A stretch of DNA of 64,000 nucleotides from Streptomyces cellostaticus (GTDB lineage Bacteria > Actinomycetota > Actinomycetes > Streptomycetales > Streptomycetaceae): contig NZ_KQ948022.1 of the NCBI RefSeq assembly GCF_001513965.1, positions 124,001 through 188,000 of the forward strand, read 5' to 3'. Of this stretch, positions 50,375 to 59,373 are shown in pieces. The position numbers were made by a program, and so were the translations under genes. The notes below the pieces were generated by a model. The model did no database searches, was not told the origin of the DNA, and saw nothing but the letters and a program-made list of their open reading frames with translations. Within the stretch, counting starts at the first letter, position 1. Each line of letters begins with the position of its first letter.

Positions 50375-52647
50375 TGGGCACGGAAGCCGAAGTGGCCCTG
50401 GTGACCACCGACCTGACCGTGGGCGGCATGACCTGCGCGGCCTGCGTGCAGCGGGTCGAGAAGAAGCTCGGCAGGCTGGACGGGGTGACCGCGGTCGTCA
50501 ACCTGGCCACCGGGCGGGCCCGGGTGAGCCACCCGCCGGGGATCAGCCCCGAAGAACTCGTCACGACCGTCGAGAAGGCCGGGTACACGGCCGCGATCCC
50601 CGAGCCGCCCGAGGAGCGGGCACCGGAGAGCGGCGAAGCGGCCGGGAAAGCGGGGCAGGAGGGCGGCGACGCGGCCGGAGACGCACGGCGGGAGCATGAC
50701 CGGCTGCTGGTCACCACGCTGCTCGCGCTGCCCGTGCTCGTGTTGTCGATGGTGCCGGCCCTGCAGTTCCGCGACTGGCAGTGGCTGTGCTTCGCCCTGG
50801 CCGCTCCGGTGGCCGTGTGGGGGGCCTGGCCCTTCCACGAGCGGGCGGCGCGCGGACTGCGGCACTCGGCGGCGACCATGGACACCCTCGTCTCGCTCGG
50901 CGTGCTCGCCTCCTTCTCCTGGTCGGCGTACGCGCTGTTCCTCGGCGGTGCCGGGGACCCCGGGATGCGGATGCCGTTCACGCTGCTGCCCGCCGCCTCC
51001 GGCGGTGCCGCGCACCTCTATCTCGAAGCGGCCGTCGGTGTACCGCTGTTCGTGCTGGCCGGCCGGTTCCTGGAGACGCGGGCCCGGCGCGGGACCGGGG
51101 ACGCGCTGCGGTCGCTGGCCGAACTCGCCCTCAAGGAGGTGGCGGTACGCGACGGCGACCGCGAACGGCTCATTCCGATCAGTGAGTTGGCGGTCGGCCA
51201 GGTCTTCGTCGTACGGCCCGGGGAGCGGGTCGCCACCGACGGCGAGGTGGTGGAGGGCAGGTCCGCGGTGGATCTGTCCCTGGTGACCGGGGAGAGCGAG
51301 CCGGTCGAAGCCGGGCCGGGCGACACGGTGCCCGGCGGGGCCGTCAACGCCGGCGGACTGCTGCTCGTACGGGCCACGGCCGTGGGAGCCGACACCCGGC
51401 TCGCGCGGATCACCCGGCTGGTGACCGAGGCACAGGCGGGCAAGGCGAGGGCACAGCGGCTGGCCGACTCGGTCGCAGGTGTCTTCGTACCAGTCGTGCT
51501 GGCACTGGCCGTCACCACGCTCGGGTTCTGGCTCGGCGCGGGCGCCGATGCGCAGGCGGCCGTCACGGCCGCAGTGGCCGCCTTGGTGGTGGCGTGCCCC
51601 TGTGCGCTGGGTCTGGCGACCCCGACCGCGCTGCTGGCCGCCACCGGCCGCGGGGCCCAACTGGGCGTCCTCGTCAGCGGCCCGCAGGCCCTGGAGGGGC
51701 TTCGCCACCTCGACACCGTCGTGCTGGACAAGACCGGCACCCTCACCTCCGGACACATGAGTGTCACCCGGGTCACCGCCCTGCCCGGCGGGCTCGGGAA
51801 GGACGCGGTGCTGCGGCTGGCCGCGGCGGTGGAGCAGGGCTCGGAACATCCCCTCGGCCGGGCGATCGCCGCACATCAGGAGCGGGCCCTGCCTGCCGTG
51901 CGTGACTTCCGTGCGCAGCCGGGCCGGGGTGTCCGGGGCCGGGTCGAGGGCCGCCTGGTCGAAGTCCTCGCCCCCGACGACGCGTTGCCCGGGGCGCTGG
52001 CCGATGCGCTGCCCGTGGCGGAGGCGGCCGCGCACACGCCGGTCCTGGTCCGGGTCGACGGTGTGGCCGAGGCCCTGATCGAGGTCGGCGACGTCGTACG
52101 CCCCGGGGCCTACCGGGCCGTGGACCGGCTGCGGCGCCTCGGCGTGCGGCCGGTACTCGCCACCGGCGACCGCGAGGCACCCGCACGGGCGGTCGCCGCG
52201 GAACTGGGCATCGACGAGGTGCACGCCCGCTGCACACCCGAGGACAAGGCGGCCCTGGTACGCGACCTCCAGCAGCGGGGCCACCGGGTCGCGGTCATCG
52301 GCGACGGCGTGAACGACGCCGCCGCGCTGGCCGGCGCCGACCTCGGCATCGCCATGGGCGGCGGCACGGACGCCGCCATCGGGGCGGCCGACGTGACGCT
52401 GGTGCGCGGGGACATCGAGGCCCTCGCGGACGCGGTCAGACTCGCCCGGCGCACGCTGGGCACGATCCGCGCCAATCTGGCGTGGGCCTTCGGCTACAAC
52501 CTGGTGACCGTGCCGCTCGCCCTGGTGGGTCTGCTCACCCCGATGGTCGCCGCGGCGGCGATGTCGGCCAGTTCGCTGCTGGTGGTCGGCAACAGCCTGC
52601 GGCTGCGCAGCTGGCAGCCGTCGCCCGCCGGGAGGCGCACCCGATGA
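50374..52647 (+). CDS. copA: Copper-translocating P-type ATPase (CopA-like)
   Basis: This 757-aa P1B-1-type ATPase exports Cu(I). Features in order: an N-terminal metal-binding domain with GGMTCAACVQR near residues 17-27, an acidic linker (75-110), eight predicted membrane helices, the actuator motif TGES near 308, the transport motif VACPCALG with CPC at 408-410, the phosphorylation motif DKTGT beginning at Asp452, HP in SEHPLGRA, and GDGVNDAAAL near 648. The membrane motifs YNLVTVPLA and MSASSLLVVGNSLRL match copper rather than zinc pumps. It overlaps the genes on both sides (TGATG before, ATGA after). Confidence 0.95.
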   Translation: MGTEAEVALVTTDLTVGGMTCAACVQRVEKKLGRLDGVTAVVNLATGRARVSHPPGISPEELVTTVEKAGYTAAIPEPPEERAPESGEAAGKAGQEGGDAAGDARREHDRLLVTTLLALPVLVLSMVPALQFRDWQWLCFALAAPVAVWGAWPFHERAARGLRHSAATMDTLVSLGVLASFSWSAYALFLGGAGDPGMRMPFTLLPAASGGAAHLYLEAAVGVPLFVLAGRFLETRARRGTGDALRSLAELALKEVAVRDGDRERLIPISELAVGQVFVVRPGERVATDGEVVEGRSAVDLSLVTGESEPVEAGPGDTVPGGAVNAGGLLLVRATAVGADTRLARITRLVTEAQAGKARAQRLADSVAGVFVPVVLALAVTTLGFWLGAGADAQAAVTAAVAALVVACPCALGLATPTALLAATGRGAQLGVLVSGPQALEGLRHLDTVVLDKTGTLTSGHMSVTRVTALPGGLGKDAVLRLAAAVEQGSEHPLGRAIAAHQERALPAVRDFRAQPGRGVRGRVEGRLVEVLAPDDALPGALADALPVAEAAAHTPVLVRVDGVAEALIEVGDVVRPGAYRAVDRLRRLGVRPVLATGDREAPARAVAAELGIDEVHARCTPEDKAALVRDLQQRGHRVAVIGDGVNDAAALAGADLGIAMGGGTDAAIGAADVTLVRGDIEALADAVRLARRTLGTIRANLAWAFGYNLVTVPLALVGLLTPMVAAAAMSASSLLVVGNSLRLRSWQPSPAGRRTR

Positions 52648-53165
52648 CCGAGCAGAGCATCTGGCGCCCCACCCGGCGTCGGCTGACCGACGCCCTCCTC
52701 GCGGCGCTCGCCCCCGTCGCCGCATGCAGCCTCGCCCTGGGCGGCCTGACGGCCTGGGCCGACGCCGGACAGGCGGGCAGCCCGGCCCGGATCACCGTCG
52801 CGAACGCGCGGGTCCTGCTGCCGTACGGCGACAGCACGGAGACGGCCGCGTTCTTCGACATCTCCAACGCGGGCGGCGCGGACGACCGGCTGGTGAAGGT
52901 CACGTCCTCCCGCGCAGACGGTGAGATCACGCTCAGCCGGCACCGCAGCACCGGCTCAGGAGCCGCCGCCAAGGCCGACGTGGACTCTGCCGTCGTCCCG
53001 GCGGGCCGCGTGGTGTCCATGGCGCCGCACGGCCTGGACGTGAACCTGCGGGCCGGCGCCCGCTGGCAGGCCGGCGACCTCGTGCCGTTCATGCTGCACT
53101 TCGAGCGCAGCGGGCCGGTCAAGGCGCTCGCGGTGGTGATCCGTCCGAGCACGCGGCTCGACTGA
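52644..53165 (+). CDS. PCuAC-type periplasmic copper chaperone
   Basis: This 173-aa exported protein has a signal/anchor segment (about residues 16-40, LLAALAPVAACSLALGGLTAWADA) and a PCuAC (DUF461) domain: ITVANARVLLPYGDSTETAAFFDISNAGGADDRLVKVTS, then PAGRVVSMAPHGLDVNL and FMLHFERSGPVK. The usual copper ligands are Met and His in the motif H(M)x10Mx21HxM. Here I see SMAPHGL and MLHFE but no early His-Met pair, so the site may be partial. It likely carries Cu(I) outside the membrane, e.g. towards cytochrome oxidase. It overlaps copA by 4 nt (ATGA). Confidence 0.85.
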   Translation: MTEQSIWRPTRRRLTDALLAALAPVAACSLALGGLTAWADAGQAGSPARITVANARVLLPYGDSTETAAFFDISNAGGADDRLVKVTSSRADGEITLSRHRSTGSGAAAKADVDSAVVPAGRVVSMAPHGLDVNLRAGARWQAGDLVPFMLHFERSGPVKALAVVIRPSTRLD

Positions 53166-53333
53166 GCACGACTGCCGAAGCGACCGCCTGCAGGACAGAC
53201 GTCGGCGCGAACGCGTCGCCAGTTCCCGCCACTTGGTGTGTTCTGAATCACATGGCGTCGGTTGAGTCGCGGGGCGGGGCAAAGTCCGTACCGAGGCGTG
53301 ACGACGAAGACCCGGATGCGAGGATGGGACGCC

Positions 53334-53990
53334 ATGACAGCAGGGTGGTGTTCTCGCACGGTACGGGCCGCGGTGTTCGCGGCCGTATGCGTGCTGCTCG
53401 CCGCCCTGGGCCACGTCATGATGTCCGGTCGGCACGTGCCCTGGTGGGCGCTGGCCGCAGGCATGGCCGTGACCGGTGTCGCCGGCTGGTCGCTGGCGGG
53501 CCGCGAGCGCGGGCTGCCCCTGATCGTGACGGTCGTGGTCGTCGCCCAGACGGTGCTGCACGAGGCGTTCTCGCTCGCCCAGTCGGCCTCCGGCGGCACG
53601 GCCTCCATGGACATGGGGTCGATGCCGATGGACTCCATGGACATGGGCTCCATGGGCACGGGCGGCACGGGTCATATGGACCACATGGCGCACATGGGGC
53701 ACTCGATGGGCGGCGGCTCGTCGTCGTTCGGCATGCTCGCCGCCCACCTGCTCGCCGCGCTGCTGTGCGGCCTGTGGCTCGCGTACGGCGAGAGGGCCGC
53801 GTTCCGCATCCTGCGGGCCGTGGGCGCCCGGCTGGCGGCGCCGCTGCGGCTGCTGCTCGCCCTGCCCGTCACACCGGTCCGTCCCGGTCTGCGGGTCCGC
53901 CGCCGTCGCTCGCACCGGGCGCCACGGCTTCTTCTCCTCGTCCACTCGATCATCTCGCGGGGTCCGCCCGCCGGGGTCGCTGTCGCCTGA
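53334..53990 (+). CDS. Met/His-rich integral membrane protein, copper-associated
   Basis: This 218-aa protein has about four membrane helices (residues about 10-30, 37-54, 61-80 and 132-151). Between helices three and four is a loop (91-125) of repeated MDMGSM, MPMDSMDMG and HMDHMAHMGHSMGGG, which looks made for binding Cu(I) or Ag(I). The C-terminus is a basic tail. It follows the PCuAC gene by 168 bp in the same direction and completes the copper-handling group. I know no established name. The ATG at 53334 follows GGATGGGACGCC; in-frame upstream starts look less likely. Confidence 0.78.
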   Translation: MTAGWCSRTVRAAVFAAVCVLLAALGHVMMSGRHVPWWALAAGMAVTGVAGWSLAGRERGLPLIVTVVVVAQTVLHEAFSLAQSASGGTASMDMGSMPMDSMDMGSMGTGGTGHMDHMAHMGHSMGGGSSSFGMLAAHLLAALLCGLWLAYGERAAFRILRAVGARLAAPLRLLLALPVTPVRPGLRVRRRRSHRAPRLLLLVHSIISRGPPAGVAVA

Positions 53991-54160
53991 CGACAGCCGG
54001 TACCCCGGGGCCGCCCCATGCGCCCTGGGCCTCGGCCGTGCGCCCGCTCACAAGCCGCACCCGCGCCTGAGCGCCGTAGGGCCGACTCCCCTCTCACCGG
54101 ACCGCCGGCGCTCGACCCTGCCCGCGGTCCGGATCCCGGATGACCCGAGAAGGACACCAG

Positions 54161-54820
54161 GTGATCACTCCTGCCCTGCCCACCTCGCGCGAACCCAGCG
54201 CCCCCTGCGACCGACCGGTGTCGACCGACGAGTCGATCACCGCGTGGGCCCTGGCGGCCCGGGGCGGCGACGCCCGCGCGGTGGAGCACTTCGTGCGCGC
54301 GCTGCACCGCGACGTCCAGCGCTACGTCGCCCATCTGTGCGCCGACCCCCAGGCCGTGGACGACCTGGCCCAGGACACGTTCCTGCGCGCGCTCGGCAGT
54401 CTGCACCGCTTCGAGGGCCGTTCCTCGGCACGTGCCTGGCTGCTGTCCATCGCACGCCGGGCCGTCATCGACAGCTACCGGTACGCCGCCGCCCGGCCCC
54501 GGCTGTCCGACATCCCGGACTGGCAGCTGGCCGTGGAACGGGCCCAGCCGAGCGACCTGCCGGGCTTCGACGAGGGCATCGCCCTGCTGGACCTGCTGGC
54601 CGCGCTGCCCGACGAGCGCCGTGAGGCGTTCGTCCTCACCCAGCTGGCCGGCCTGCCGTACGCGGAGGCGGCCGCGGCCAGCGGCTGTCCGGTCGGCACG
54701 GTCCGCTCCCGGGTCGCGCGGGCCCGCGCCACCCTGATGGACCTGCTGGCCGATGGGGGCACCTCCCACGCCCTCGATGCAGTGAGGCAGGACGTACCCG
54801 TCGCCGTGGCGGCGGCCTGA
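54161..54820 (+). CDS. ECF-type sigma factor
   Basis: This 219-aa sigma-70 family factor has region 2 about residues 15-90 (DLAQDTFLRALGSLHRFEGRSSARAWLLSIARRAVIDSYR), an intervening linker and region 4 about 125-185 (LPDERREAFVLTQLAGLPYAEAAAASGCPVGTVRSRVARARATL). I chose the GTG at 54161, preceded by AAGGA at 7 nt; an ATG at 54140 would add seven residues. No anti-sigma gene overlaps it. It lies between the copper group and the isonitrile cluster, in the same direction, and is a candidate regulator of either. A strong terminator follows. Confidence 0.9.
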   Translation: MITPALPTSREPSAPCDRPVSTDESITAWALAARGGDARAVEHFVRALHRDVQRYVAHLCADPQAVDDLAQDTFLRALGSLHRFEGRSSARAWLLSIARRAVIDSYRYAAARPRLSDIPDWQLAVERAQPSDLPGFDEGIALLDLLAALPDERREAFVLTQLAGLPYAEAAAASGCPVGTVRSRVARARATLMDLLADGGTSHALDAVRQDVPVAVAAA

Positions 54821-54831
54821 GCCGACGGCGA

Positions 54832-54867
54832 AGGGTGCCGGTGCCCGGCGGCAGGCACCGGCACCCT
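54832..54867 (+). terminator. Terminator after the sigma factor gene
   Basis: A 14-bp stem, AGGGTGCCGGTGCC (54832-54845) and its complement (54854-54867), has an 8-nt loop. It isolates the following cluster as a separate transcription unit. Confidence 0.85.
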
Positions 54868-54900
54868 CGTCCGCGCCGACTCGGCGGGAACTCACAGCAG

Positions 54901-54940
54901 GTTCACCCCGACTACTGGACCGGGTGACGGACGTTCACCC
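54901..54940. promoter_or_regulatory. Repeated-element control site before the isonitrile cluster
   Basis: Two GTTCACCC octamers (54901-54908 and 54933-54940), 32 bp apart, enclose an inverted GGGTGA (54922-54927). The first octamer and GGGTGA form an inverted repeat and the second octamer restores it in tandem. It lies 30-70 bp before the lipoprotein start, in the only space where the cluster promoter can be. The regulator is not identified. Confidence 0.45.
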
Positions 54941-54969
54941 GCGTACCGAGTGGAACCTGGAGACTTTCG

Positions 54970-56040
54970 ATGCGTTTTCGTGGGTGGGGCGGCACCGCGG
55001 CCCTCGTGCTGGGCGGCCTGCTGACGGCGGGCTGCGGCGGCGGGAAGGGCACGGCGGACGAGAGCGCGGGGACGGCGGCCCACGACGGCGCCTATCCCGT
55101 GACGGTGTCCGACTGCACGGGCGCGAGGACGACTTTCTCCGCCGCTCCGAAGAAGATCGTCACCAGCAACGCCTCCGGCCTGGAGCTGTTGCTGCGCCTC
55201 GGCGCGGGGGACCGGGTGATCGGCACCGGCTTCCCGCCCGGCAAGGGCACGCTCCCCGGCGGCCTCGACGCACAGGCGCAGAAGGTGCAGGTCCTCGGCC
55301 GGAGTGTCATCCCCAAGGAGAAACTCCTCGGCTCCGGCGCCGACCTGTACCTCGACACCTTCGCCGCCATGGGTGCCATGGGCGGCTCGGGGATGGGCGA
55401 CGCGCCGAGCGAGGAGGAGTTCAAGGCGGCCGGGATCAAGCACGTCTACCTCAAGTCCACCGCCTGCGCGGCGCAGGGCAAGGGACCGGTCACTGATCTG
55501 TCCGCGGTCGAGACCGACATCACCTCCCTCGGCGCCGTCACCGGGACGAGCGCCCGGGCGAAGGAAATCGTCGCCGGGATGAGGGAGAAGGTGGCCGCCG
55601 TCCGAAAGGCGGTCGGCTCCACCGCGAACGGCGCCCGGCCGACGTACTTCTTCTTCGACTACGACGCCGGCACCAAGCAGCCCACCGTCACCTGCAACCG
55701 GCAGATCGCCAACGCCGTGATCGGCCTCGCCGGTGCCCGCAACGTCTTCGCCGACTGCGACGGCGACTTCAAGCAGGTCGGCTGGGAGGACGTGATCGCC
55801 AGGAACCCGGACTGGATCCAGCTCGGGGTGCGCAACCGGGGCAGCGACGCAGCGAACCGGAAGGCTTTCGACGCAGCGGAGGACTGGCTGAAGTCCAACC
55901 CGGCCACCAAGGGCCTGAAAGCGGTGAAGCAGGGCCACTTCGTACGCGTCGGCTCGGAGCAGACCACCATCGCCGGGGTGGAGAACGCCGACACGGTCGA
56001 GGCGATCGCCAAGGCCCTTCATCCCGGGAAGGTCGGCTGA
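54970..56040 (+). CDS. ABC importer substrate-binding lipoprotein (Fe-siderophore/B12 type)
   Basis: This 356-aa lipoprotein has a signal peptide with lipobox LTAGCG (Cys22). Its two-lobed binding fold is of the FhuD/BtuF family: VTVSDCTGARTTFSAAPKKIVTSNASGLELLLRLGAGDRVIGTG near residues 43-85, and the second-lobe GWEDVIARNPDWIQLG near 265-280. Extra cysteines (DCTG, TACAAQ, TVTCNR, FADCDG) could form disulfides. The ATG follows GGAGACTTTCG. It is the first gene of a co-directional run with permease, ATPase, exporter and biosynthetic genes, so it should re-import the metal complex of the cluster's product. Confidence 0.92.
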   Translation: MRFRGWGGTAALVLGGLLTAGCGGGKGTADESAGTAAHDGAYPVTVSDCTGARTTFSAAPKKIVTSNASGLELLLRLGAGDRVIGTGFPPGKGTLPGGLDAQAQKVQVLGRSVIPKEKLLGSGADLYLDTFAAMGAMGGSGMGDAPSEEEFKAAGIKHVYLKSTACAAQGKGPVTDLSAVETDITSLGAVTGTSARAKEIVAGMREKVAAVRKAVGSTANGARPTYFFFDYDAGTKQPTVTCNRQIANAVIGLAGARNVFADCDGDFKQVGWEDVIARNPDWIQLGVRNRGSDAANRKAFDAAEDWLKSNPATKGLKAVKQGHFVRVGSEQTTIAGVENADTVEAIAKALHPGKVG

Positions 56041-56042
56041 CG

Positions 56043-57113
56043 GTGCTGTCCACACCGACCGCGTCCCGCCGCCCTCCAGCACAGGCGCGGACTCTTCCCG
56101 TGGTGCCCCTCGCGCTGGTCCTGGCCGGGGGCCTGCTGGCCGCTCTGACCGCGGCCGTCGCCTGGGGCTCGACCTCCATCCCGCCCGCCGAGGTGTGGAG
56201 CGTGGTGGGGCGACGGCTGTCCGGCCAGGCGCCACGACCGGGCACGGACGACCTCATCGTGTGGCAGCTGCGCGTGCCCCGGGCCCTGTTGGCGGCACTG
56301 GTCGGCGCGGGCCTCGGCCTGGTCGGCACGGCCGTGCAGGCCCTGGTGCGCAACCCGCTGGCCGACCCCTACCTGCTCGGCATCTCCAACGGCGCCTCCC
56401 TCGGCGCGGTCGCCGCGCTCGTGCTCGGCATCGGCGCGGGCGGGACACTGGGCCTCGGCCTGTCCGGCGCGGCCTTCGCCGGAGCGCTCGCCACCTTCGC
56501 GCTGGTGTGGGCGGTGGCCCGGCGCGGTGGCGGATTCGCGCCGCTCAGGCTGGTGCTGGCCGGGGTGGCGATCGGCCAGTTCCTGTCCGGCTTCACCAGC
56601 TACCTGGTGTTGCGGGCCGGAGACGAGCAGCAGACGCACAGCGTGCTGTTCTGGCTGATGGGCAGCCTCGGCGGGGCGAACTGGCAACTGCTCGTCGTGC
56701 CGGCGGTGACCGTGCCGGCGGCCCTGCTGTGGCTCCAGGCGCGCGCCCGGGGGCTGAACGCCCTGCTGATGGGCGATGAGACGGCGGCCGGGCTCGGTAT
56801 CGATGTCGGCCGGCTGCGCCGCGAGCTGTTCACGGTGACCAGCGTGCTGACCGGCGTCCTGGTCGCGGTCTCGGGTGCGATCGCCTTCGTCGCGCTGATG
56901 GTGCCGCACGTGTGCCGCCTGCTCGTCGGCGGCGACCACCGCCGTCTGCTGCCCGTCTCCGCGCTGTGCGGCGCCCTGCTGCTGGTGGTGGTCGACGTCG
57001 TCTGCCGTACGGCGATGGACACCCAGGAGCTGCCGGTCGGCGTGGTGACGTCGCTGCTCGGGGCGCCCGCCCTGCTGTATCTGCTGGACCGGCGTCTGGG
57101 GAGCGGAAGTTGA
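56043..57113 (+). CDS. FecCD-type ABC permease
   Basis: This 356-aa permease has about ten membrane helices, typical of the iron-siderophore/B12 class (about 330-350 aa). It has the family signatures RVPRALLAALVGAGLGLVGTAVQALVRNPLADPYLLGISNGASLGAV (about residues 78-123) and AFVALMVPHVCRLLVGGDHRRLLP near 275-300, where it contacts the ATPase. The start is a GTG at 56043, 2 bp after the lipoprotein gene, with GGAAGG upstream. A single permease gene would act as a homodimer. Confidence 0.93.
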   Translation: MLSTPTASRRPPAQARTLPVVPLALVLAGGLLAALTAAVAWGSTSIPPAEVWSVVGRRLSGQAPRPGTDDLIVWQLRVPRALLAALVGAGLGLVGTAVQALVRNPLADPYLLGISNGASLGAVAALVLGIGAGGTLGLGLSGAAFAGALATFALVWAVARRGGGFAPLRLVLAGVAIGQFLSGFTSYLVLRAGDEQQTHSVLFWLMGSLGGANWQLLVVPAVTVPAALLWLQARARGLNALLMGDETAAGLGIDVGRLRRELFTVTSVLTGVLVAVSGAIAFVALMVPHVCRLLVGGDHRRLLPVSALCGALLLVVVDVVCRTAMDTQELPVGVVTSLLGAPALLYLLDRRLGSGS

Positions 57114-58021
57114 GGATCGACATCGAGGACCTGCACGTCGCCTACGCGGGCCGTACGGTCGTGGCCGGGGCCCGCCTCATCGCCGAACAGGGCGAGATCA
57201 CGGGCCTGGTCGGGCCGAACGGCAGCGGCAAGTCGACGCTCCTGCGCACGGTCTACCGGCACCTCAGGCCCACCGCCGGGCGCGTGCTGCTCGCCGGCAC
57301 CGATCTGCGCGACCTGACCCCCGTCCGGTCGGCTCGGCACGTGGCGGCCCTGCCGCAGGAGCGCGGCAGTGACTTCGAGCTGAGCGTGCGCGAGGTCGTC
57401 GCCATGGGCCGTACGCCCTACAAGCGGGCCTTCGCCGGGGAGGACGCCACCGACCGGGACACCGTCGCACGGGCACTGGCCGACGTCGGCATGGCGGAGC
57501 ACGCCGGACGCCGGTTCACGGCCCTGTCCGGCGGCGAACGCCAACGGGTGCTGCTGGCCCGCGCGTTCGCCCAGGACCCCGATGTGCTGGTGCTGGACGA
57601 GCCGACCAACCATCTCGACATCCGCCACCAGGTCGAGCTGCTGGCCCTGCTGCGCGCCCACCGGCGTACGACCCTGGTGTCGCTGCACGACCTCAACGCG
57701 GCCGCCTCCGTGTGCGACCGGCTGCATGTGCTGCACGCCGGAGCCGTGGTCGCCTCCGGCCCGCCCCGCGACGTCCTCACCCCGGCGCTGATGGCCCAGG
57801 TCTTCGGCGTACGGGCGGCCGTGGTGGACCACCCCCTCACCGGGGACCCGCTGATCGCCTTCGACCACCGGGACCCGGCGGCGGACGGGAACTCAACGGT
57901 CCCTTCTCCCGACTTGTGGGACGGGGCTGCCGACCGGCAGTCCACGCACGACGACGAGGGGCGCAAGAGTGACGCAGCAGGGGTCCGGCTCGGAACAGCC
58001 CGGCGACATACCCGGAGGTGA
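57110..58021 (+). CDS. ABC importer ATPase
   Basis: This 303-aa ATPase of the FepC/BtuD type has Walker A GPNGSGKSTLLR near residues 36-47, the Q-loop PQERGSDF, the signature ALSGGERQRVLLARAF, Walker B VLVLDEPTNHLD and the switch His in LVSLHDLNAA. The TTG start at 57110 overlaps the permease stop (TTGA), with GGGGAG upstream. The C-terminal 40 residues (beyond IAFDHRDPAADG) are not typical of the family and run 53 nt into the MFS gene. They may be a late-stop extension without function. Confidence 0.92.
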   Translation: MRIDIEDLHVAYAGRTVVAGARLIAEQGEITGLVGPNGSGKSTLLRTVYRHLRPTAGRVLLAGTDLRDLTPVRSARHVAALPQERGSDFELSVREVVAMGRTPYKRAFAGEDATDRDTVARALADVGMAEHAGRRFTALSGGERQRVLLARAFAQDPDVLVLDEPTNHLDIRHQVELLALLRAHRRTTLVSLHDLNAAASVCDRLHVLHAGAVVASGPPRDVLTPALMAQVFGVRAAVVDHPLTGDPLIAFDHRDPAADGNSTVPSPDLWDGAADRQSTHDDEGRKSDAAGVRLGTARRHTRR

Positions 58022-59357
58022 GGACCGCTGGCTGCTGGTGGGACTGGCGGGCCTGCTGTCGTTCGTGGCGATGCTCGACATGAACATCGTCAACGTGGCC
58101 CTCGCGGACATCGCCGAGGGCCTGCGGGTATCCGCGTCGACCGCCCAATGGGCCGTGCTGGGCTACCAACTCCCGGTGGTGGCACTGCTGTTGCCGGTCG
58201 GCCGTTGGCTGGACGGCGCGGGGACGCGCCCGGCCGTGCTGGCCGCGACCGCGGGATTCGGCCTGTGCAGCGCGCTCGCGGCCCTCGCGCCCTGGGCGGC
58301 CTGGCTGATCGCCGCCCGGCTGGCCCAGGGCGCCTTCGCCGCCGCGCTGTTCGTCCTGATGCCGGTCCTCGCGATCCGTTCGGTACGCCCTCAGGCGCGC
58401 GGGCGGGCGATGAGCGTACCCGCGACCCTGGGCCCGCTCGGCGCGGTCGCCGGGCCGGCCGTGGGCGGTCTGCTGCTGGACCACTTCGGCTGGCACTCCG
58501 TGTTCCTGGTCAAGGTCCCGTTCTGTGTGCTCGCGTTCGTGGTGGCGTGGCGGGCGATGCCACGCGACGGGGCTCTGCGCCTGCCCGACCGGCGGTCGTC
58601 GTGGGACGCGCTGCTTCTCGCCTGCGGTGTGGCGGTGCTCCTGCTGTCGCTGACCTCGGCGGCCGACGCCCCGGCGTGGCTGGTGCTCGCGGTCGCCGCC
58701 GTACCGCCGCTGTGGTGGTGGCTGCGCGGCCCGGGCGGCCGCCCGGTGGCCGGCGTGCTGCGGGCCTCGGGATTGCTCGGGGCGCAGGGCGCCGTGCTGG
58801 CGCTGGCGACCGGATTCGCCGCGACGCACTTCGCCGTCGCCCTGCACCTGCAACGCGACGACCACGTCAGCGCCACGACGACCGGCTTCACCGTCCTCGC
58901 CTTCCCGCTCGCCATGGGCCTGGCCGGGCCGCTCGGCGGGCGCCTCGCCGACCGGTACGGCCCCCGGCCCACGGCCGTGACCGGAGCCGCCGTCACCGCG
59001 GCCGGCCTGCTGCTGCTCGTGCCCCTCGGCGACGGCTGGTCACCGGCGCAGGTGGCCTGGCGGCTGGCACTGGCCGGCCTCGGCATGGGCCTGCACGGCG
59101 GACCGGCCCAGGCCCTGGTCATGGGCGCCGCGCCGCCGGACCGGACGGCCACCGTCGCCTCCACGGTGCAGCTCGCCCGCAGCCTCGGCTTCACCCTCGG
59201 CCCCGCGCTGGCCACCGCCGCCTGGTCCCTCGCCGGTGTGCGGGCCGGGCTGTGCCTGGCCGCCGGCGCGGCCTGTCTCGCCGTCCCCCTGCTCGCCCTG
59301 TCCGGCCGGTGGCCCGCCGCCGTGCCCGAGCAGACCACCGACCCCGTCTCCCCCTGA
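57969..59357 (+). CDS. MFS exporter (DHA2/EmrB-QacA-like)
   Basis: This 462-aa multidrug-type exporter has about 12-14 membrane helices. It has the family motif LDMNIVNVALADIAEGL near residues 36-52, the loop motif GRWLDGAGTRP (about 78-88) and motif C, LGPLGAVAGPAVGGLLLDHFGWHSVFLVKVP near 155-185. The start is a GTG at 57969 with GAGGGG upstream, inside the 3' end of the ATPase gene. It would export the small molecule made by the next three genes, in the direction opposite to the ABC importer. Confidence 0.9.
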   Translation: MTQQGSGSEQPGDIPGGEDRWLLVGLAGLLSFVAMLDMNIVNVALADIAEGLRVSASTAQWAVLGYQLPVVALLLPVGRWLDGAGTRPAVLAATAGFGLCSALAALAPWAAWLIAARLAQGAFAAALFVLMPVLAIRSVRPQARGRAMSVPATLGPLGAVAGPAVGGLLLDHFGWHSVFLVKVPFCVLAFVVAWRAMPRDGALRLPDRRSSWDALLLACGVAVLLLSLTSAADAPAWLVLAVAAVPPLWWWLRGPGGRPVAGVLRASGLLGAQGAVLALATGFAATHFAVALHLQRDDHVSATTTGFTVLAFPLAMGLAGPLGGRLADRYGPRPTAVTGAAVTAAGLLLLVPLGDGWSPAQVAWRLALAGLGMGLHGGPAQALVMGAAPPDRTATVASTVQLARSLGFTLGPALATAAWSLAGVRAGLCLAAGAACLAVPLLALSGRWPAAVPEQTTDPVSP

Positions 59358-59373
59358 CCCAGGAGCCGTTCCC

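Noticed and set aside
54970..58021. ABC importer as a vitamin B12 system
   Set aside because: No cobalamin riboswitch-like structure or cobalamin gene is seen, and the genes run without a break into the isonitrile biosynthetic genes.
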